Notes: generated by a model not told the origin, from the letters alone. A stretch of DNA of 64,000 nucleotides from Vulcanimicrobiota bacterium (GCA_944322965.1 CALUQR010000004.1:124001-188000), one strand, 5' to 3'; positions 33,147-43,264 are shown, numbered from the stretch's first letter. Made by a program: numbers and translations.

Positions 33147-34112
33147 CTAGTTAGAGCCATCGGGAGTGCTGGGACGTAAGGATAAGTTGCGCTTAGCTAA
33201 CTTGTCTTGGATCTCTACCAGAGACTTCTGGCCGAAGTTCTTCAACTTCATCAACTGGGCCTCACTGTGGTTGAGCAAATCTCCCAGATAGAGGATCCCA
33301 GCCCGCTTGAGGCAGTTCAGAGAGCGCACGGAGAGTTCCAACTCTTCGATGTAAGTCCCATCCTTACCGGCCGCCGTCTGCTCCTGCTCTACTACCCCTT
33401 CGCTCTGGGCTTGGAGACGAGCGAAGAGATCTAAGCGATCTTGCAACATCATGGCCGCTTCCGCAACCGCCTCGCAAGGCTTAATGCTGCCGTCAGTCTC
33501 TACCTCTAAGACCAAGCGATCGTAGTCCGTGCGCTGCCCGACGCGGGTGTCCTGCACCTCGTAATTGACGCGCACTACCGGGCTAAAGATGGAGTCGATG
33601 GGGATAGTGCCGATACTCTGCTGCTCTTGCCGGAATTGCTTCTCAGCCGGTACGTAGCCGGTACCTAAAGAGACGGACATATCCATTACCAGACGAGAGT
33701 CGTTCTCCGTCAAGGTGGCGATCACCAGATCGGGATTGAGGATCTCGACCTCAGCGTCGGCCACGATGTCGGCCGCAGTCACAACGCCCACCCCAGAAGC
33801 CTCGATGTGCAATATCTTCTCCTCTTCGGTGTTCATGCGCAAGCGGAGCTTCTTCAAGTTGAGGATAATCTCAGTGGTATCTTCTTTGACGCCGGGAATG
33901 GTGGAAAACTCGTGCAATACCCCTTCGATGTGGATGTGGGTTACGGCCGCGCCCACCAAGGAGGAGAGGAGCACCCGCCGCAGGGAGTTACCTAAAGTAA
34001 TCCCATAGCCACGCTCCAGAGGCTCCACGATAAAACAATTTTCGCCAGCCTGGCGAACTTCCGTCTTGGCCTGCTCGCTCACAGCATCCATCAAGTTTGC
34101 ATCCAGCATCAA
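33147..34112 (-). CDS. rpoA: DNA-directed RNA polymerase subunit alpha
   Basis: A 321-residue subunit that nucleates polymerase assembly. The N-terminal dimerisation domain has ERGYGITLGNSLRRVLLSSL. The C-terminal domain (about 245-310) contains LELSVRSLNCLKRAGI, which binds promoter DNA and activators. Normal length. Possible start codons cluster at the N-terminus (MM, then an internal Met at residue 8). Confidence 0.97.
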   Translation of the reverse strand: MMLDANLMDAVSEQAKTEVRQAGENCFIVEPLERGYGITLGNSLRRVLLSSLVGAAVTHIHIEGVLHEFSTIPGVKEDTTEIILNLKKLRLRMNTEEEKILHIEASGVGVVTAADIVADAEVEILNPDLVIATLTENDSRLVMDMSVSLGTGYVPAEKQFRQEQQSIGTIPIDSIFSPVVRVNYEVQDTRVGQRTDYDRLVLEVETDGSIKPCEAVAEAAMMLQDRLDLFARLQAQSEGVVEQEQTAAGKDGTYIEELELSVRSLNCLKRAGILYLGDLLNHSEAQLMKLKNFGQKSLVEIQDKLAKRNLSLRPSTPDGSN

Positions 34113-34196
34113 TTACACCTCGAATCAAGTTGCTCTAGGTACACCTAGAGAATAGCCCAACTACCTAAGTAAACCGGGCCATTCTCCCAGGGATTA

Positions 34197-34847
34197 CTAA
34201 CCCATACGGTTGTAGTACTCGACGATAACCTTATCGTTAATCTCGAGAGGAATGTCCGCTCTGGTGGGCAGAGCCAAAACCTTACCTTGGGCTTTGGCGT
34301 CGCTCAACTCTAACCAAGCGGGCACTTTGCGAACACGAGCCGAGGCCAGAGACTGCTGAATCAGTTCCTGATTGGCAATCTTTTCGCGGAGTTCGATAAC
34401 CATCCCGGGCTTCACTAAGAAGGAGGGGATGTCTACCTTGCGTCCATCCACCAGAATGTTGCCATGGGCGACTAACTGGCGAGCGGCGGGACGAGAGGTG
34501 GTGAAACCAAGGCGATAGACGACGCTGTCCAAACGACGCTCCAAAATGCGCAGGAAGTTGTCGCCGGTGATCCCCTCTTGGGAGGAAGCCTTGGAGAAGT
34601 AATTACGGAAGACGCGCTCGGTCACGCCGTAGATGCGGCGCAACTTCTGCTTCTCGCGCAACTGGACGCTGTAACCAGTAGCGCGACGACGAACGTTAGA
34701 ACCATGCTGTCCCGGAGGATAAGCGCGACGCTCCATCGCGCAGTGAGGAGTAAGGCATCTCTCCCCTTTTAAGAACAGCTTAGTCTGTTCACGCCGGCAC
34801 AATTTGCAAACCGGCCCTGTATACCTGGACACGAACAATTCCTCCAA
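34197..34847 (-). CDS. rpsD: 30S ribosomal protein S4
   Basis: A 216-residue assembly-initiating 16S-binding protein. The N-terminal zinc-type Cys set is visible (CKLCRREQTKLFLKGERC, then C in LTPHCAM), followed by the S4 RNA-binding domain (RLDSVVYRLGF, AHGNILVDGRKVDIPSFLVKPG). In some bacteria S4 represses its own operon. Confidence 0.97.
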   Translation of the reverse strand: MEELFVSRYTGPVCKLCRREQTKLFLKGERCLTPHCAMERRAYPPGQHGSNVRRRATGYSVQLREKQKLRRIYGVTERVFRNYFSKASSQEGITGDNFLRILERRLDSVVYRLGFTTSRPAARQLVAHGNILVDGRKVDIPSFLVKPGMVIELREKIANQELIQQSLASARVRKVPAWLELSDAKAQGKVLALPTRADIPLEINDKVIVEYYNRMG

Positions 34848-34908
34848 AAATAGGAGCGATTAAAACTAGAAGAGTCTTTAATCGCGCAATTTTATGTGAA
34901 TAGTAGTA

Positions 34909-35307
34909 CTAGACTCTGCGACGTTTCGGGGGGCGGCAACCATTATGCGGAATAGGGGTTACGTCGCGCATAAGGGTGATCTCCAGGCCGGCGGTCTGCA
35001 AAGCGCGGATAGCGGCCTCACGCCCCTGACCAGGGCCCTTAACGTGCACCTTTACGGTGCGCATACCATGCTCAATCGCAATCTGAGCGGCCTTATCCGC
35101 AGCTACGCTAGCCGCGAAGGGAGTGCTCTTGCGGGAGCCTTTGAAACCGTGAGCTCCAGCGGTAGACCAGGAGATAGCGTTACCAGCCGGATCGGTAATA
35201 GTGACGATGGTATTATTGAACGTGGACTGGATGTGGGCGACGCCACTGGGCACGTTCTTTAAGATTTTTCTACCGCGACCGCGAACGCGGCTCTGTTTCT
35301 TAGCCAT
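34909..35307 (-). CDS. rpsK: 30S ribosomal protein S11
   Basis: A 132-residue platform protein. [18 protein letters not shown] and the C-terminal [18 protein letters not shown] are diagnostic. Eleven bases separate it from rpsM. Confidence 0.97.
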   Translation of the reverse strand: MAKKQSRVRGRGRKILKNVPSGVAHIQSTFNNTIVTITDPAGNAISWSTAGAHGFKGSRKSTPFAASVAADKAAQIAIEHGMRTVKVHVKGPGQGREAAIRALQTAGLEITLMRDVTPIPHNGCRPPKRRRV

Positions 35308-35317
35308 GTTCTACTCC

Positions 35318-35689
35318 CTACGCTTTCTTGCTCCGCCCGACGGTGCGCTTGGGCCCTTTGCGGGTGCGAGCATTGGTCTTCGTGCGCTGACCGCGCACCG
35401 GCAGACCACGACGGTGACGGATACCGCGGTAACAACCGATATCCATAAGCCGCTTAATATTTTGGGTAATCTCACGGCGGAGGTCGCCCTCTACCTTATG
35501 TTTGTGCTCGATAATCTCACGAAGACGGGATACTACCTCTTCGGATACGTCACGAACGCGCATGAGCGGGTCGATGCCCACTTCTTCAATAATTTGCTTG
35601 GCTGTGGTGCGTCCAATACCAAAAATGTAAGTAAGGGCGATTTCGATACCCTTATCCCTTGGCAAGTCGACGCCGGCGATTCTGGCCAC
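35318..35689 (-). CDS. rpsM: 30S ribosomal protein S13
   Basis: A 123-residue head protein contacting the P-site tRNA and L5. [21 protein letters not shown] and the basic tail [17 protein letters not shown] are typical. The start is GTG, supported by AGGAGG nine bases upstream. Confidence 0.97.
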   Translation of the reverse strand: MARIAGVDLPRDKGIEIALTYIFGIGRTTAKQIIEEVGIDPLMRVRDVSEEVVSRLREIIEHKHKVEGDLRREITQNIKRLMDIGCYRGIRHRRGLPVRGQRTKTNARTRKGPKRTVGRSKKA

Positions 35690-35702
35690 GAATCGATTCC
35701 TC

Positions 35703-35816
35703 CTATCCCTGGACCTGCTTGTGTTTGGGGTTAGAGCAGATGATTCTAACCCGACCTTTACGATTGATCACGCGGCACTTCTCGCAGCGCACGCGCACCG
35801 AAGGTTTCACCTTCAT
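35703..35816 (-). CDS. rpmJ: 50S ribosomal protein L36
   Basis: A 37-residue zinc-ribbon protein: [20 protein letters not shown], then [11 protein letters not shown]. The four zinc ligands (C-x2-C, C, H) are present, so this is the zinc-binding form. GGAGGAA lies 6 nt before the ATG. Thirteen bases upstream of rpsM. The expected infA gene is not found upstream of it. Confidence 0.95.
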   Translation of the reverse strand: MKVKPSVRVRCEKCRVINRKGRVRIICSNPKHKQVQG

Positions 35817-36015
35817 AATTTCGTTCCTCCAGATATCTCGTTGGTGAGGCCACTAAGAAGAACAGAAAACCTAGCAAGCCGACCTCAAGATAATCGTTTG
35901 GCGACCTCTCGACAAAGCCGCCCAGAATATAAACCCTATAAGAAACAAACGTCGCATCTTTCCCGCCTGAAACGGAGGCACACCCTAGCAGCCTTCGGTC
36001 CCTAGCTACAGAACC

Positions 36016-36021
36016 ATTATA
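36016..36021 (-). promoter_or_regulatory. Putative -10 box of the rpmJ-rpsM-rpsK-rpsD-rpoA-rplQ unit
   Basis: A consensus TATAAT on the minus strand about 200 nt upstream of rpmJ, inside the 250-bp gap that would normally hold infA. The -35 region is poor. Confidence 0.5.
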
Positions 36022-36066
36022 TAAGGGTCGGAATAATGCCTGGAGATTCTACCTCAAAGAAGAGGA

Positions 36067-36834
36067 CTAGTCAAGACCATCGGTCAGGATTTTAGCCTCT
36101 CCGCTAGTGATAGCCACCGTATGTTCCCAATGGGCGGACGGTTGATGATCGGCCGTCACGTAGGTCCAACCGTCGTCTAATTGACAGACGTTGAAAGTGC
36201 CCAAATTGATCATGGGCTCGATGGCTAAGACCATCCCCTCCTTCAATTGGGGGCCCTTCATGCCCGTATCGTAATTGGGGACCTGGGGAGGCTCGTGCAT
36301 CTGGCGGCCCACCCCGTGGCCCACTAAGACGCGCACTACCCCAAAATTATTGGCTTCGGCATGTTTTTGCACCGCTAAACCGATGTCCCGGATAAATTTG
36401 CCGGCCCGTGCCTGGGCGATGCCCAAGTAGAGACACTCTTTGGTAACCTCTACCAACTTGCGCACGGCGGGGGGAACCTCGCCTACGATGTGGGTGCGCG
36501 CCGAGTCGGAGACCCAACCGTTGAGCGTCACGCCGCAATCGATAGAGACGATATCCCCCTCCTTAATGAGGCGCGGGCCGGGGATACCGTGGACGACCTC
36601 GTCGTTAATGGAGATGCAGATCGTCCCCGGGAAACCGCCATAACCTAAGAAGGTAGGTACTCCCCCGTGGCTGCGGATAAACTCCTCCGCCAGGCGGTCT
36701 AACTCTTTAGTAGTCACCCCCGGACGGCAGTGGGCGGCCAACATATCGTGGCAGGCGGCCAAGACGTTGCCCGACTCCTTCATTAAGTTGATCTCTCGGG
36801 GGGTCTTAATCTTTATCTTTTCACGCTGGCGCAT
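36067..36834 (-). CDS. map: Type I methionine aminopeptidase
   Basis: A 255-residue metalloprotease that removes the initiator Met. Ligands are seen in SIDCGVTLNGWVSDSARTH (two Asp), VGHGVGRQMHEPPQVPNY (His) and GMVLAIEPMI (Glu). Length and motifs are those of the common bacterial type. 21 bp separate it from adk. Confidence 0.95.
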   Translation of the reverse strand: MRQREKIKIKTPREINLMKESGNVLAACHDMLAAHCRPGVTTKELDRLAEEFIRSHGGVPTFLGYGGFPGTICISINDEVVHGIPGPRLIKEGDIVSIDCGVTLNGWVSDSARTHIVGEVPPAVRKLVEVTKECLYLGIAQARAGKFIRDIGLAVQKHAEANNFGVVRVLVGHGVGRQMHEPPQVPNYDTGMKGPQLKEGMVLAIEPMINLGTFNVCQLDDGWTYVTADHQPSAHWEHTVAITSGEAKILTDGLD

Positions 36835-36855
36835 CTCTACTCCCTGGACCTCTCC

Positions 36856-37509
36856 CTAGAGGCCGCGCTCCGCCACAAAATGCTCAAATTGCTTCTCTAC
36901 CTCGTGACTGCCGCGGCTGCCGTCTAAATTGACCAACAGCTTCTGCCCCTGGTAGTAATCTAAGAGGGGGGCGGTAGAGCGACGGTAGACGTCTAAGCGG
37001 GACTGAATGACCTCTTCGTGATCGTCGGCCCGGTGGACTAATTCGTGCTGACAGTGATCGCAGGTATTCTCCACCTGGGGGGGCTTCTTCTCCGTATTGT
37101 AGACCGCGTTGCAGCTGGGGCAGACCCGGCGCGTCACCAGACGGCGGACTAAGACCTCGTCGGGCACGCTAAAGGAGAGGACGGCGTCTAAGGGCATCCC
37201 CGCCTTGGCTAAGCGCTCTTGCAGAGCTTCCGCTTGGGCGATGGTGCGGGGGAAACCGTCGAAGATAAAGCCCTTGGCGCAGTCGGGCTGGGCCAGGCGG
37301 TCGAAGACGACGTCTAAGACTAACTCGTCGGGCACTAACTCGCCCTTATCGATATAGGAAGCGATCTTTTGACCCAACTCGCTCTTTTTCGTACGATGCT
37401 CGCGGAAGATGTCCCCCGTAGAGATGTGGGGGATCCCATACTTAGAGACGATAAAGGCCGACAGGGTACCTTTGCCGCAACCGGGCGGGCCGACTAAGAC
37501 TAAACGCAT
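36856..37509 (-). CDS. adk: Adenylate kinase
   Basis: A 217-residue AMP/ATP phosphotransferase. The P-loop is GPPGCGKGT. The LID domain carries four Cys (CPSC ... CDHC), the zinc-binding form common in Gram-positive bacteria. A terminator hairpin after secY ends only about 20 nt upstream of the ATG. Confidence 0.95.
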   Translation of the reverse strand: MRLVLVGPPGCGKGTLSAFIVSKYGIPHISTGDIFREHRTKKSELGQKIASYIDKGELVPDELVLDVVFDRLAQPDCAKGFIFDGFPRTIAQAEALQERLAKAGMPLDAVLSFSVPDEVLVRRLVTRRVCPSCNAVYNTEKKPPQVENTCDHCQHELVHRADDHEEVIQSRLDVYRRSTAPLLDYYQGQKLLVNLDGSRGSHEVEKQFEHFVAERGL

Positions 37510-37528
37510 AACTTACTCCTCAATCTAT

Positions 37529-37590
37529 AAAAATAAAAACCCGGGGAGGAGTTTATCCGTCCCCGGGTCTTTACCTCTCTGGAGAGAGGT
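37529..37590 (-). terminator. Intrinsic terminator between secY and adk
   Basis: ACCCGGGG (37539-37546) and CCCCGGGT (37561-37568) pair perfectly; on the minus strand TTTTTATTTTT follows. A second perfect hairpin (ACCTCTCT/AGAGAGGT, 37573-37590) lies just upstream. The tail ends about 20 nt before the adk start, so it could act as an attenuator. Confidence 0.8.
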
Positions 37591-37600
37591 CTCTCTAAGC

Positions 37601-38914
37601 TTACTTCATGAAGCCCTGATATTTGCGCATCGTCAAGCGCGCTTGGATCTGCTGCATAGTATCTAAGGCTACGCCTACGATAATCAAGAGCGAGGTCGAA
37701 CCTAAGAAGAAGGTGGTGACCTTAGTCAACTGCATGATGTAGGTAGGGGCTACGGCCAGGAAGGCCAGGAAGATAGCCGAGATAAAAGTCGTCCGCGAGA
37801 AGACCCGCTCTAAGTACTCCGCCGTGGGACGGCCCGGACGAATACCGGGTACGAAGCCGCCCGACTTCTTCAAATTGTCGGCCACGTCGTTCACATTGAA
37901 AGTAATGGCCGAGTAGAAGTAAGTGAAGAAGATTACTAGAGCCGCGTAACAGGCGTTGTAGAGCCAGCCGCTGGGGTTAAAGAAGGCGTCGACCTGAGTG
38001 GCGAAGTTCTGGATGGCGGGGTTAGTGCTCCCCCACACCGCATTGAGAACTTGGGCCACCGTATTGGGCATATACATAATGGAGATGGCGAAGATGATGG
38101 AGATTACGCCCGCATTATTGACCCGGATGGGCAAGTAGCTGGAGTGACCGCCGTACATCTTGGTCCCCACTTGGCGCCGCGGATACTGGATAGGGATCTT
38201 GCGAACCCCTAAGTGGATGAAGACGATACCCGCCACCAGAGCCACCAAGATCACTAAGAAGATGATCAAGGAGAGGTAGTAGGCCGCGCCCTGGACGTTA
38301 GCCACCCGCAAACTGGTGACTAAGTAGTCGGGGAAGCGCAAGACGATACCGCCGAAGATGATCATGGAGATACCGTTGCCTATACCGCGCTCCGTCATCA
38401 ACTCGCCCAACCACATTAAGAACATGGTGCCCGAGACTAAGGCCACGACGACCATAAAGTAGAAGCCGAAGCCAGTCATGGTGAATACTCCGCCGCTGGA
38501 GCTAGAGTAACGAGCCAGAGAGACGGTCATAAAGATCGCCTGCAAGGTGGCCAGAGCCAAGGTCAGCTGCCTAGTGTAGCGCCCGATCGTCTTGCGTCCT
38601 TGCTCTCCGCCCTCCTTCTGCAACTCCTTGAGCTGAGGGATCACCACTGTGACCAGTTGCATAATAATGGAGGCGTTGATGTAGGGGGTGATTCCCATCG
38701 CCGCCACGGAAAAGTTGTTTAACGCACCGCCGGTGAACATCCCCAGGAATCTGAAGAGCTCGCCCTTTGAGAGCAGTGCGTTCCAAACGTCCTTGTTCAC
38801 GCCCGGCATGCCGACATGGACGGTCAGAACAAAGATCGCCAGACCGATGAAGACCCACAGCACGCGGCTGCGGACATCGTCCGACTTAAACGCATCTGCA
38901 AAAGAAGTCGCCAC
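37601..38914 (-). CDS. secY: Preprotein translocase subunit SecY
   Basis: A 437-residue channel protein with ten transmembrane helices. Signatures include GITPYINASIIMQLVTVVIP, LGELMTERGIGNGIS and FKSGG-equivalent LKKSGGFVPGIRPG. Two bases separate it from rplO. Confidence 0.96.
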   Translation of the reverse strand: MATSFADAFKSDDVRSRVLWVFIGLAIFVLTVHVGMPGVNKDVWNALLSKGELFRFLGMFTGGALNNFSVAAMGITPYINASIIMQLVTVVIPQLKELQKEGGEQGRKTIGRYTRQLTLALATLQAIFMTVSLARYSSSSGGVFTMTGFGFYFMVVVALVSGTMFLMWLGELMTERGIGNGISMIIFGGIVLRFPDYLVTSLRVANVQGAAYYLSLIIFLVILVALVAGIVFIHLGVRKIPIQYPRRQVGTKMYGGHSSYLPIRVNNAGVISIIFAISIMYMPNTVAQVLNAVWGSTNPAIQNFATQVDAFFNPSGWLYNACYAALVIFFTYFYSAITFNVNDVADNLKKSGGFVPGIRPGRPTAEYLERVFSRTTFISAIFLAFLAVAPTYIMQLTKVTTFFLGSTSLLIIVGVALDTMQQIQARLTMRKYQGFMK

Positions 38915-38916
38915 CT

Positions 38917-39375
38917 TTAGATTTCCTCAACCGTTCCACCAGCGTTAGCAATCATCTCCTTAGCGGAGGCCGTGAAGGCGTGCAACTGGACGGTGAGTTT
39001 CTTGGAGAGGGTCCCGTTTCCTAAGACCTTGATGGGGTTGTTGAGATTGCGCACTAAGCCCAAACGCAAGAGGGCCACCGGGTCTACGGTAGCGCCGTCT
39101 TCGAAGCGCTCTAAGCTGCCGACGGAGATCTCAGTGTAAACTACTCGGAAGGGGTTCTTAAAGCCGCGGAACTTAGGCAAACGGCGATACCAAGGGGTCT
39201 GACCACCTTCGAAACCGGGAGCCTTTAAGCCGCCAGAGCGAGAGCCCTGACCGTTGGAGCCGCGACCGGCGGTCTTAGTACCGCTACCGCCGTGACCGCG
39301 CGCCACGCGCTTGCGAGCTTTACGCGCGCCCGCCTTGGGGGCGAGGCTGTTGGAACCCATGAACTGCTTATCCAT
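38917..39375 (-). CDS. rplO: 50S ribosomal protein L15
   Basis: A 152-residue protein recognised by KRVARGHGGSGTKTAGRGSN and GFEGGQTPWYRRLPKFRGF. The start is the ATG at 39375, with GGAGG six bases upstream; the open frame extends further upstream without a site. The L30 gene (rpmD) that often lies between rpsE and rplO is absent. Confidence 0.95.
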   Translation of the reverse strand: MDKQFMGSNSLAPKAGARKARKRVARGHGGSGTKTAGRGSNGQGSRSGGLKAPGFEGGQTPWYRRLPKFRGFKNPFRVVYTEISVGSLERFEDGATVDPVALLRLGLVRNLNNPIKVLGNGTLSKKLTVQLHAFTASAKEMIANAGGTVEEI

Positions 39376-39542
39376 TACTTTCCTCCGCATAACCCGATCT
39401 CCAACTAGCTCAAAAGAGATCCGGTTAAGACTTGATTCTTGATAGTAGGAAAGTTGCCCACTTTGAGGATGGACAACTTTACGGTGTCGCAAAATGGGGG
39501 CGGGCGCCCTCCAGTCCCCTGCAGGGCGCCCGCCGCGCCATC

Positions 39543-40118
39543 TTACTCGGCTTGAGCCTCTTCAGTATTCTGGATACGATGAGCGGACTGCTCCAGCTCG
39601 GCGGCCGCTTTGCGGCCGACCAATTCTACCACTTCCTTGCCGCGATTGCGGGCTACCTGACCAGCGTTAAAGAGGCTAGCCAGACCTTTGATGGTAGAGT
39701 AAACGATGTTAATCTTATTGGTAGAACCAATAGACTTGGTGATGATGTTGTCGATACCAGCGCACTCTACGACGGCGCGGACCGCGCTACCAGCCACTAC
39801 TCCGGTACCGGGGGCGGCGGGACGCAACACCACGTGGGCGGCGCCGTAGCGAGAATCGACGGCGTGAGGGATAGTAGTACCCATCAAGGGCACGCGGATC
39901 AAGTTCTTGCGGGCCTCTTCGCTGCCCTTGCGGATAGCGTCGGTGTTGTCGCTGGCCTTGCCAATACCCACACCTACGTTACCTTGACCGTCGCCGACCA
40001 CTACCAGAGCGGCGAAACCGAAGCGCTTACCACCCTTTACAACCTTGGAGACGCGCTTTACTTGTACAACAACTTCCTTACTGAGGTCGAGCCCTGCGGG
40101 ATCGATGCGGTTCCTCAT
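39543..40118 (-). CDS. rpsE: 30S ribosomal protein S5
   Basis: A 191-residue decoding-fidelity protein. The N-terminal dsRNA-binding-like domain has [21 protein letters not shown] and [17 protein letters not shown]. The C-terminal extension (about 20 residues after [12 protein letters not shown]) is Ala/Glu-rich. Confidence 0.96.
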   Translation of the reverse strand: MRNRIDPAGLDLSKEVVVQVKRVSKVVKGGKRFGFAALVVVGDGQGNVGVGIGKASDNTDAIRKGSEEARKNLIRVPLMGTTIPHAVDSRYGAAHVVLRPAAPGTGVVAGSAVRAVVECAGIDNIITKSIGSTNKINIVYSTIKGLASLFNAGQVARNRGKEVVELVGRKAAAELEQSAHRIQNTEEAQAE

Positions 40119-40170
40119 ATTTTCCTCCTGATGTAGGCCTGCGCCTATGGAAAAGTCTCTTCAGTTGGAC

Positions 40171-40533
40171 TTAGAACTCTAAGCCCTGCTCGCGAGCACC
40201 TTCTGCCAAGGCCGCCACACGTCCATGGAACTGGTAGCCGCCACGATCGAAGACGACACTGGTGATTCCCTTCTCTTGGGCTCTCTTGGCGCACAGCTGA
40301 CCTACGCGCTTGGCCATCTCGATGGGGGAGATCTCCTGGCCGCGCAGCTCCTTCTCCAGGGAGGAAGCCGCTACCAGGGTGTGACCGACTTGGTCGTCGA
40401 TCACTTGAGCGTAAACGTGTCTGCTGGAGCGGAAAACTGCTAAGCGGGGGAACTCAGCCGTGCCGCTCACCTTCTTGCGAATGCGAGCATGACGACGCTG
40501 GCGCAAAACGTTGCGAGAAACATTCTTACTCAT
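40171..40533 (-). CDS. rplR: 50S ribosomal protein L18
   Basis: A 120-residue 5S-rRNA-binding protein ([40 protein letters not shown]). The start is the ATG at 40533, which falls immediately before the rplF stop; upstream in-frame codons belong to rplF. The two genes are probably translationally coupled. Confidence 0.96.
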   Translation of the reverse strand: MSKNVSRNVLRQRRHARIRKKVSGTAEFPRLAVFRSSRHVYAQVIDDQVGHTLVAASSLEKELRGQEISPIEMAKRVGQLCAKRAQEKGITSVVFDRGGYQFHGRVAALAEGAREQGLEF

Positions 40534-40534
40534 C

Positions 40535-41095
40535 TTACTTACCAGTCTTTCCGGCCTTACCAGCCTTGCGAATAATAACCTCATCCACATAGCGGATACC
40601 CTTGCCCTTGTAGGGTTCAGGCTGGCGATACTTGCGGATGTTGGCCGCCACTTGACCGACCTGCTGCTTGTCGGCGCCCATCACGTGGATGCGGTTGAGC
40701 TTGGTGCGGGCGTCAGACTCGACGTCGAACTCGATACCGGGGATGGGGGCCACTTCGATGGGGTGGGAATAGCCCAGGTTCAGGGTCAGGCCCTGGCCGT
40801 TCTTAGCGGCGCGGTAACCGACGCCGATGACGTCTAAGGATACCTTATAACCTTGGGTCACTCCGACTACCATATTGTTGATGAGGGTGCGAGCCAAGCC
40901 GTGCTGGGCCTTGGTCTGCCGCTCATCGTCGGGACGGGTCACTAAAATGTGATCGCCCTCTACCCGAACATTCAGCTTATCGCTAATAGCCTGGGACAAC
41001 TCGCCCTTGGGGCCTTTCACGCGAACCAGTCCGGGCTCTACCTGCACATCTACACCCTTGGGCAGGGTAATGGGTGTTTTGCCAATTCTGGACAT
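40535..41095 (-). CDS. rplF: 50S ribosomal protein L6
   Basis: A 186-residue protein with the duplicated L6 fold: [15 protein letters not shown] at the start and the signature [16 protein letters not shown] near the end. AGGAGG lies 7 nt before the ATG at 41095. Confidence 0.97.
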   Translation of the reverse strand: MSRIGKTPITLPKGVDVQVEPGLVRVKGPKGELSQAISDKLNVRVEGDHILVTRPDDERQTKAQHGLARTLINNMVVGVTQGYKVSLDVIGVGYRAAKNGQGLTLNLGYSHPIEVAPIPGIEFDVESDARTKLNRIHVMGADKQQVGQVAANIRKYRQPEPYKGKGIRYVDEVIIRKAGKAGKTGK

Positions 41096-41144
41096 GAATA
41101 TTCCTCCTGCGGCGCCCAATTCTGTCGCGCCGCGCAGTAATTAC

Positions 41145-41543
41145 CTACCAAACGTAGGCCAGAACTTCGCCGCCCACTCCGAGCTTGCGGGCTTGCTTAC
41201 CGGTGATGACGCCCTTGGGAGTAGACATAACTACGGTGCCCAAACCGCCATAGATGCGGGGGATCTCGTTGGCGCCGACGTATACGCGCAGACCGGGACG
41301 GCTGATGCGCTTGATGCCGTTAATTACGGACTCGTTGTCGGGACCGTACTTCAATTTGATGTGGATCACGCCCTGAACGCCAGTAGAGGCGACCTGGTAG
41401 TTAGCGATATAACCTTCGCGCAAAAGGACTTTGGCAATCTGCTCTTTGAGCTTAGAAGCCGGAATGTCCACCTGCTCGTGAACAGCCGTGTTAGCGTTCC
41501 GAATACGTGTGAGCATATCGGCAATGGGATCAGTGGTGGGCAT
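41145..41543 (-). CDS. rpsH: 30S ribosomal protein S8
   Basis: A 132-residue 16S-binding protein: [18 protein letters not shown] and the end [20 protein letters not shown]. In E. coli S8 represses the spc operon. Confidence 0.97.
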   Translation of the reverse strand: MPTTDPIADMLTRIRNANTAVHEQVDIPASKLKEQIAKVLLREGYIANYQVASTGVQGVIHIKLKYGPDNESVINGIKRISRPGLRVYVGANEIPRIYGGLGTVVMSTPKGVITGKQARKLGVGGEVLAYVW

Positions 41544-41622
41544 TTCTTATCCTCCCTGTAAATAGAGCCGAACCCGGCAATCCCTCCGGGAGCGGCGCGC
41601 CACGCGGGCGCACTGAAAAATA

Positions 41623-41808
41623 TTACCAGCTAGACTTGGTGACGCCGGGGATCTGTCCCAGGTGAGCACGCTCGCGGAAACAAATGCGGCACAGACCGAA
41701 TTTGCGGAAGTAAGCGCGGGGGCGACCGCAGAGCTTGCAGCGGTTGACGGCCCGGACCTTGAACTTAGGGGTTCTCGCTGCTTTTACTTCTTGAGCTGTA
41801 GTAGCCAT
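41623..41808 (-). CDS. rpsZ: 30S ribosomal protein S14, zinc type
   Basis: A 61-residue short S14 with the zinc ligands C-x2-C (CKLCGRP) and C-x2-C (CRICFRE), ending [11 protein letters not shown]. The zinc form, as in Gram-positive bacteria and Thermus. Confidence 0.97.
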   Translation of the reverse strand: MATTAQEVKAARTPKFKVRAVNRCKLCGRPRAYFRKFGLCRICFRERAHLGQIPGVTKSSW

Positions 41809-41826
41809 TAAATTTCCTCCAACTAT

Positions 41827-42447
41827 TTACTGACGAAACGGGCAACCGAGGGCGCGTAAGAGAGCGTAGCCCTCTTTGTCAGTCTTGGCGGTAGTGACCA
41901 CGCAGATGTCCATACCGCGTACTTTGTCTACCTTATCGTAGTCGATCTCCGGGAAGATGATCTGCTCTTTGAGGCCGAACGTGTAGTTGCCGCGACCATC
42001 GAAAGACTTGGGGGAGATACCGCGGAAGTCTCTGATGCGGGGGAGTACGACGTTGAAGACCTTCTCTAAGAAAGCCCACATAATATCTCCGCGCAGGGTA
42101 ACTTTACAGCCGATCTTGGCTCCTTCACGCAGTTTGAAGTTGGAGATAGATTTACGAGCGGTGGTGATCACCGGAGCCTGACCGGTGATAGCGCGCATAT
42201 CGGCCACAGCGCCCTCTAAGGACTTGGGATTGGCGATAGCTTCGCCGACGCCCATGTTGACGACGACCTTCACCAAACGCGGGATGCGCATGGGGTTGTC
42301 GTACTTAAACTCCTCTTTCAGAGCGGGGACGATCTCTTGGGTATAGCTCTTCTTGAGCCTAATGTTAGCGATAGGCGGACGACCGCCAGCGGCGAACTCT
42401 TCCTTCTTTTTCTTGGGGGCAGAAGGGGCTTTTCCTTGTTTGGCCAC
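41827..42447 (-). CDS. rplE: 50S ribosomal protein L5
   Basis: A 206-residue 5S-binding protein ([33 protein letters not shown]). It has a basic N-terminal extension of about 28 residues ([17 protein letters not shown]) before the usual start of the fold. GTG start supported by GAGGAG seven bases upstream. The 115-bp spacer before it contains two hairpins. Confidence 0.95.
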   Translation of the reverse strand: MAKQGKAPSAPKKKKEEFAAGGRPPIANIRLKKSYTQEIVPALKEEFKYDNPMRIPRLVKVVVNMGVGEAIANPKSLEGAVADMRAITGQAPVITTARKSISNFKLREGAKIGCKVTLRGDIMWAFLEKVFNVVLPRIRDFRGISPKSFDGRGNYTFGLKEQIIFPEIDYDKVDKVRGMDICVVTTAKTDKEGYALLRALGCPFRQ

Positions 42448-42463
42448 TTGGATTCTCCTCTTC

Positions 42464-42545
42464 CGTGGATTACCGACCCACGGGTCTTTTACTAGTAGAC
42501 TCCCCCGCTTTGAGTTTCCCAGGTTCTACCCTGAGACTTCAAAGC
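42464..42545 (-). promoter_or_regulatory. Structured spacer between rplX and rplE
   Basis: Contains the perfect hairpin CCGTGG...CCACGG (42464-42484) and the perfect arms GCTTTGA/TCAAAGC further upstream on the minus strand (about 42508-42545). No T-tract. Possible binding site for a ribosomal-protein repressor or an RNA-processing site. Confidence 0.4.
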
Positions 42546-42562
42546 ATAATGGGGATAAGTCT

Positions 42563-42877
42563 TTAGAACTCTTCGCGACACTTGCGGCAGACGCGATGTC
42601 TGGCCTTGTCGCTATCGATCATCACGGCGGGGCGAGTGGGCTTGCCGCACTTGGGGCATACTAACATCACATTGCTAATATGGATAGGCAGCGCCTTCTC
42701 GACAATAGTACCCTGCGGGAAACGCGGAGGACGGGCTTTCATGTGGCGCTTGACGATGTTGACGCCATCTACGGTGACCCGATTCTTCTTGCGATCCACT
42801 TCTAACACTTTACCGCGCTTCTCGGCGTATTTACCGGTCAGTACGATAACTTCGTCATTCTTCTTTACGTGAGCCAT
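42563..42877 (-). CDS. rplX: 50S ribosomal protein L24
   Basis: A 104-residue KOW-fold assembly protein (DEVIVLTGKYAEKRGKVLEV). The C-terminal half includes a four-Cys zinc-ribbon-like segment (CPKCGKPTR, CRKC), as in many bacterial L24 proteins. Confidence 0.96.
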   Translation of the reverse strand: MAHVKKNDEVIVLTGKYAEKRGKVLEVDRKKNRVTVDGVNIVKRHMKARPPRFPQGTIVEKALPIHISNVMLVCPKCGKPTRPAVMIDSDKARHRVCRKCREEF

Positions 42878-42895
42878 TGGTAACTCCTTATAACC

Positions 42896-43264
42896 TTACA
42901 GAACCTCGGGCGCTAAGGACACAATCTTCATGAACTCGCGATCACGAAGTTCACGAGCAACCGGCCCAAAGATACGGGTGCCGCGAGGATTGAGGTCCTC
43001 TTTAATCACGACAGCCGCGTTCTCGTCAAATCTAATGTAGGAACCATCTTGGCGGCGGATAGGCTTCTTGACTCGCACTACTACGGCTTTGACCACATCG
43101 CCTCTCTTGATGGCCGCTCCAGGCTGCGCCTGCTTGACGGTAGCTACGATAATATCGCCTACGCTGGCGTAAGCGGTAGTAGAGCCACCGAGAACTCGGA
43201 TACAGAGGAGCTCGCGAGCGCCAGAGTTGTCAGCGACCTTGAGCCTACTCTCCTGCTGGATCAT
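42896..43264 (-). CDS. rplN: 50S ribosomal protein L14
   Basis: A 122-residue inter-subunit-bridge protein: [29 protein letters not shown] and [13 protein letters not shown] are diagnostic. Confidence 0.97.
   Translation of the reverse strand: MIQQESRLKVADNSGARELLCIRVLGGSTTAYASVGDIIVATVKQAQPGAAIKRGDVVKAVVVRVKKPIRRQDGSYIRFDENAAVVIKEDLNPRGTRIFGPVARELRDREFMKIVSLAPEVL

Noticed and set aside
35721-36005. Candidate for infA in the map-rpmJ gap
   Set aside because: The plus-strand frame is the antisense of rpmJ and its leader. The minus strand of the gap has no frame resembling IF1.
39432-40136. Plus-strand frame of 234 codons opposite rpsE/rplO
   Set aside because: Antisense of ribosomal-protein genes; no supporting signal.
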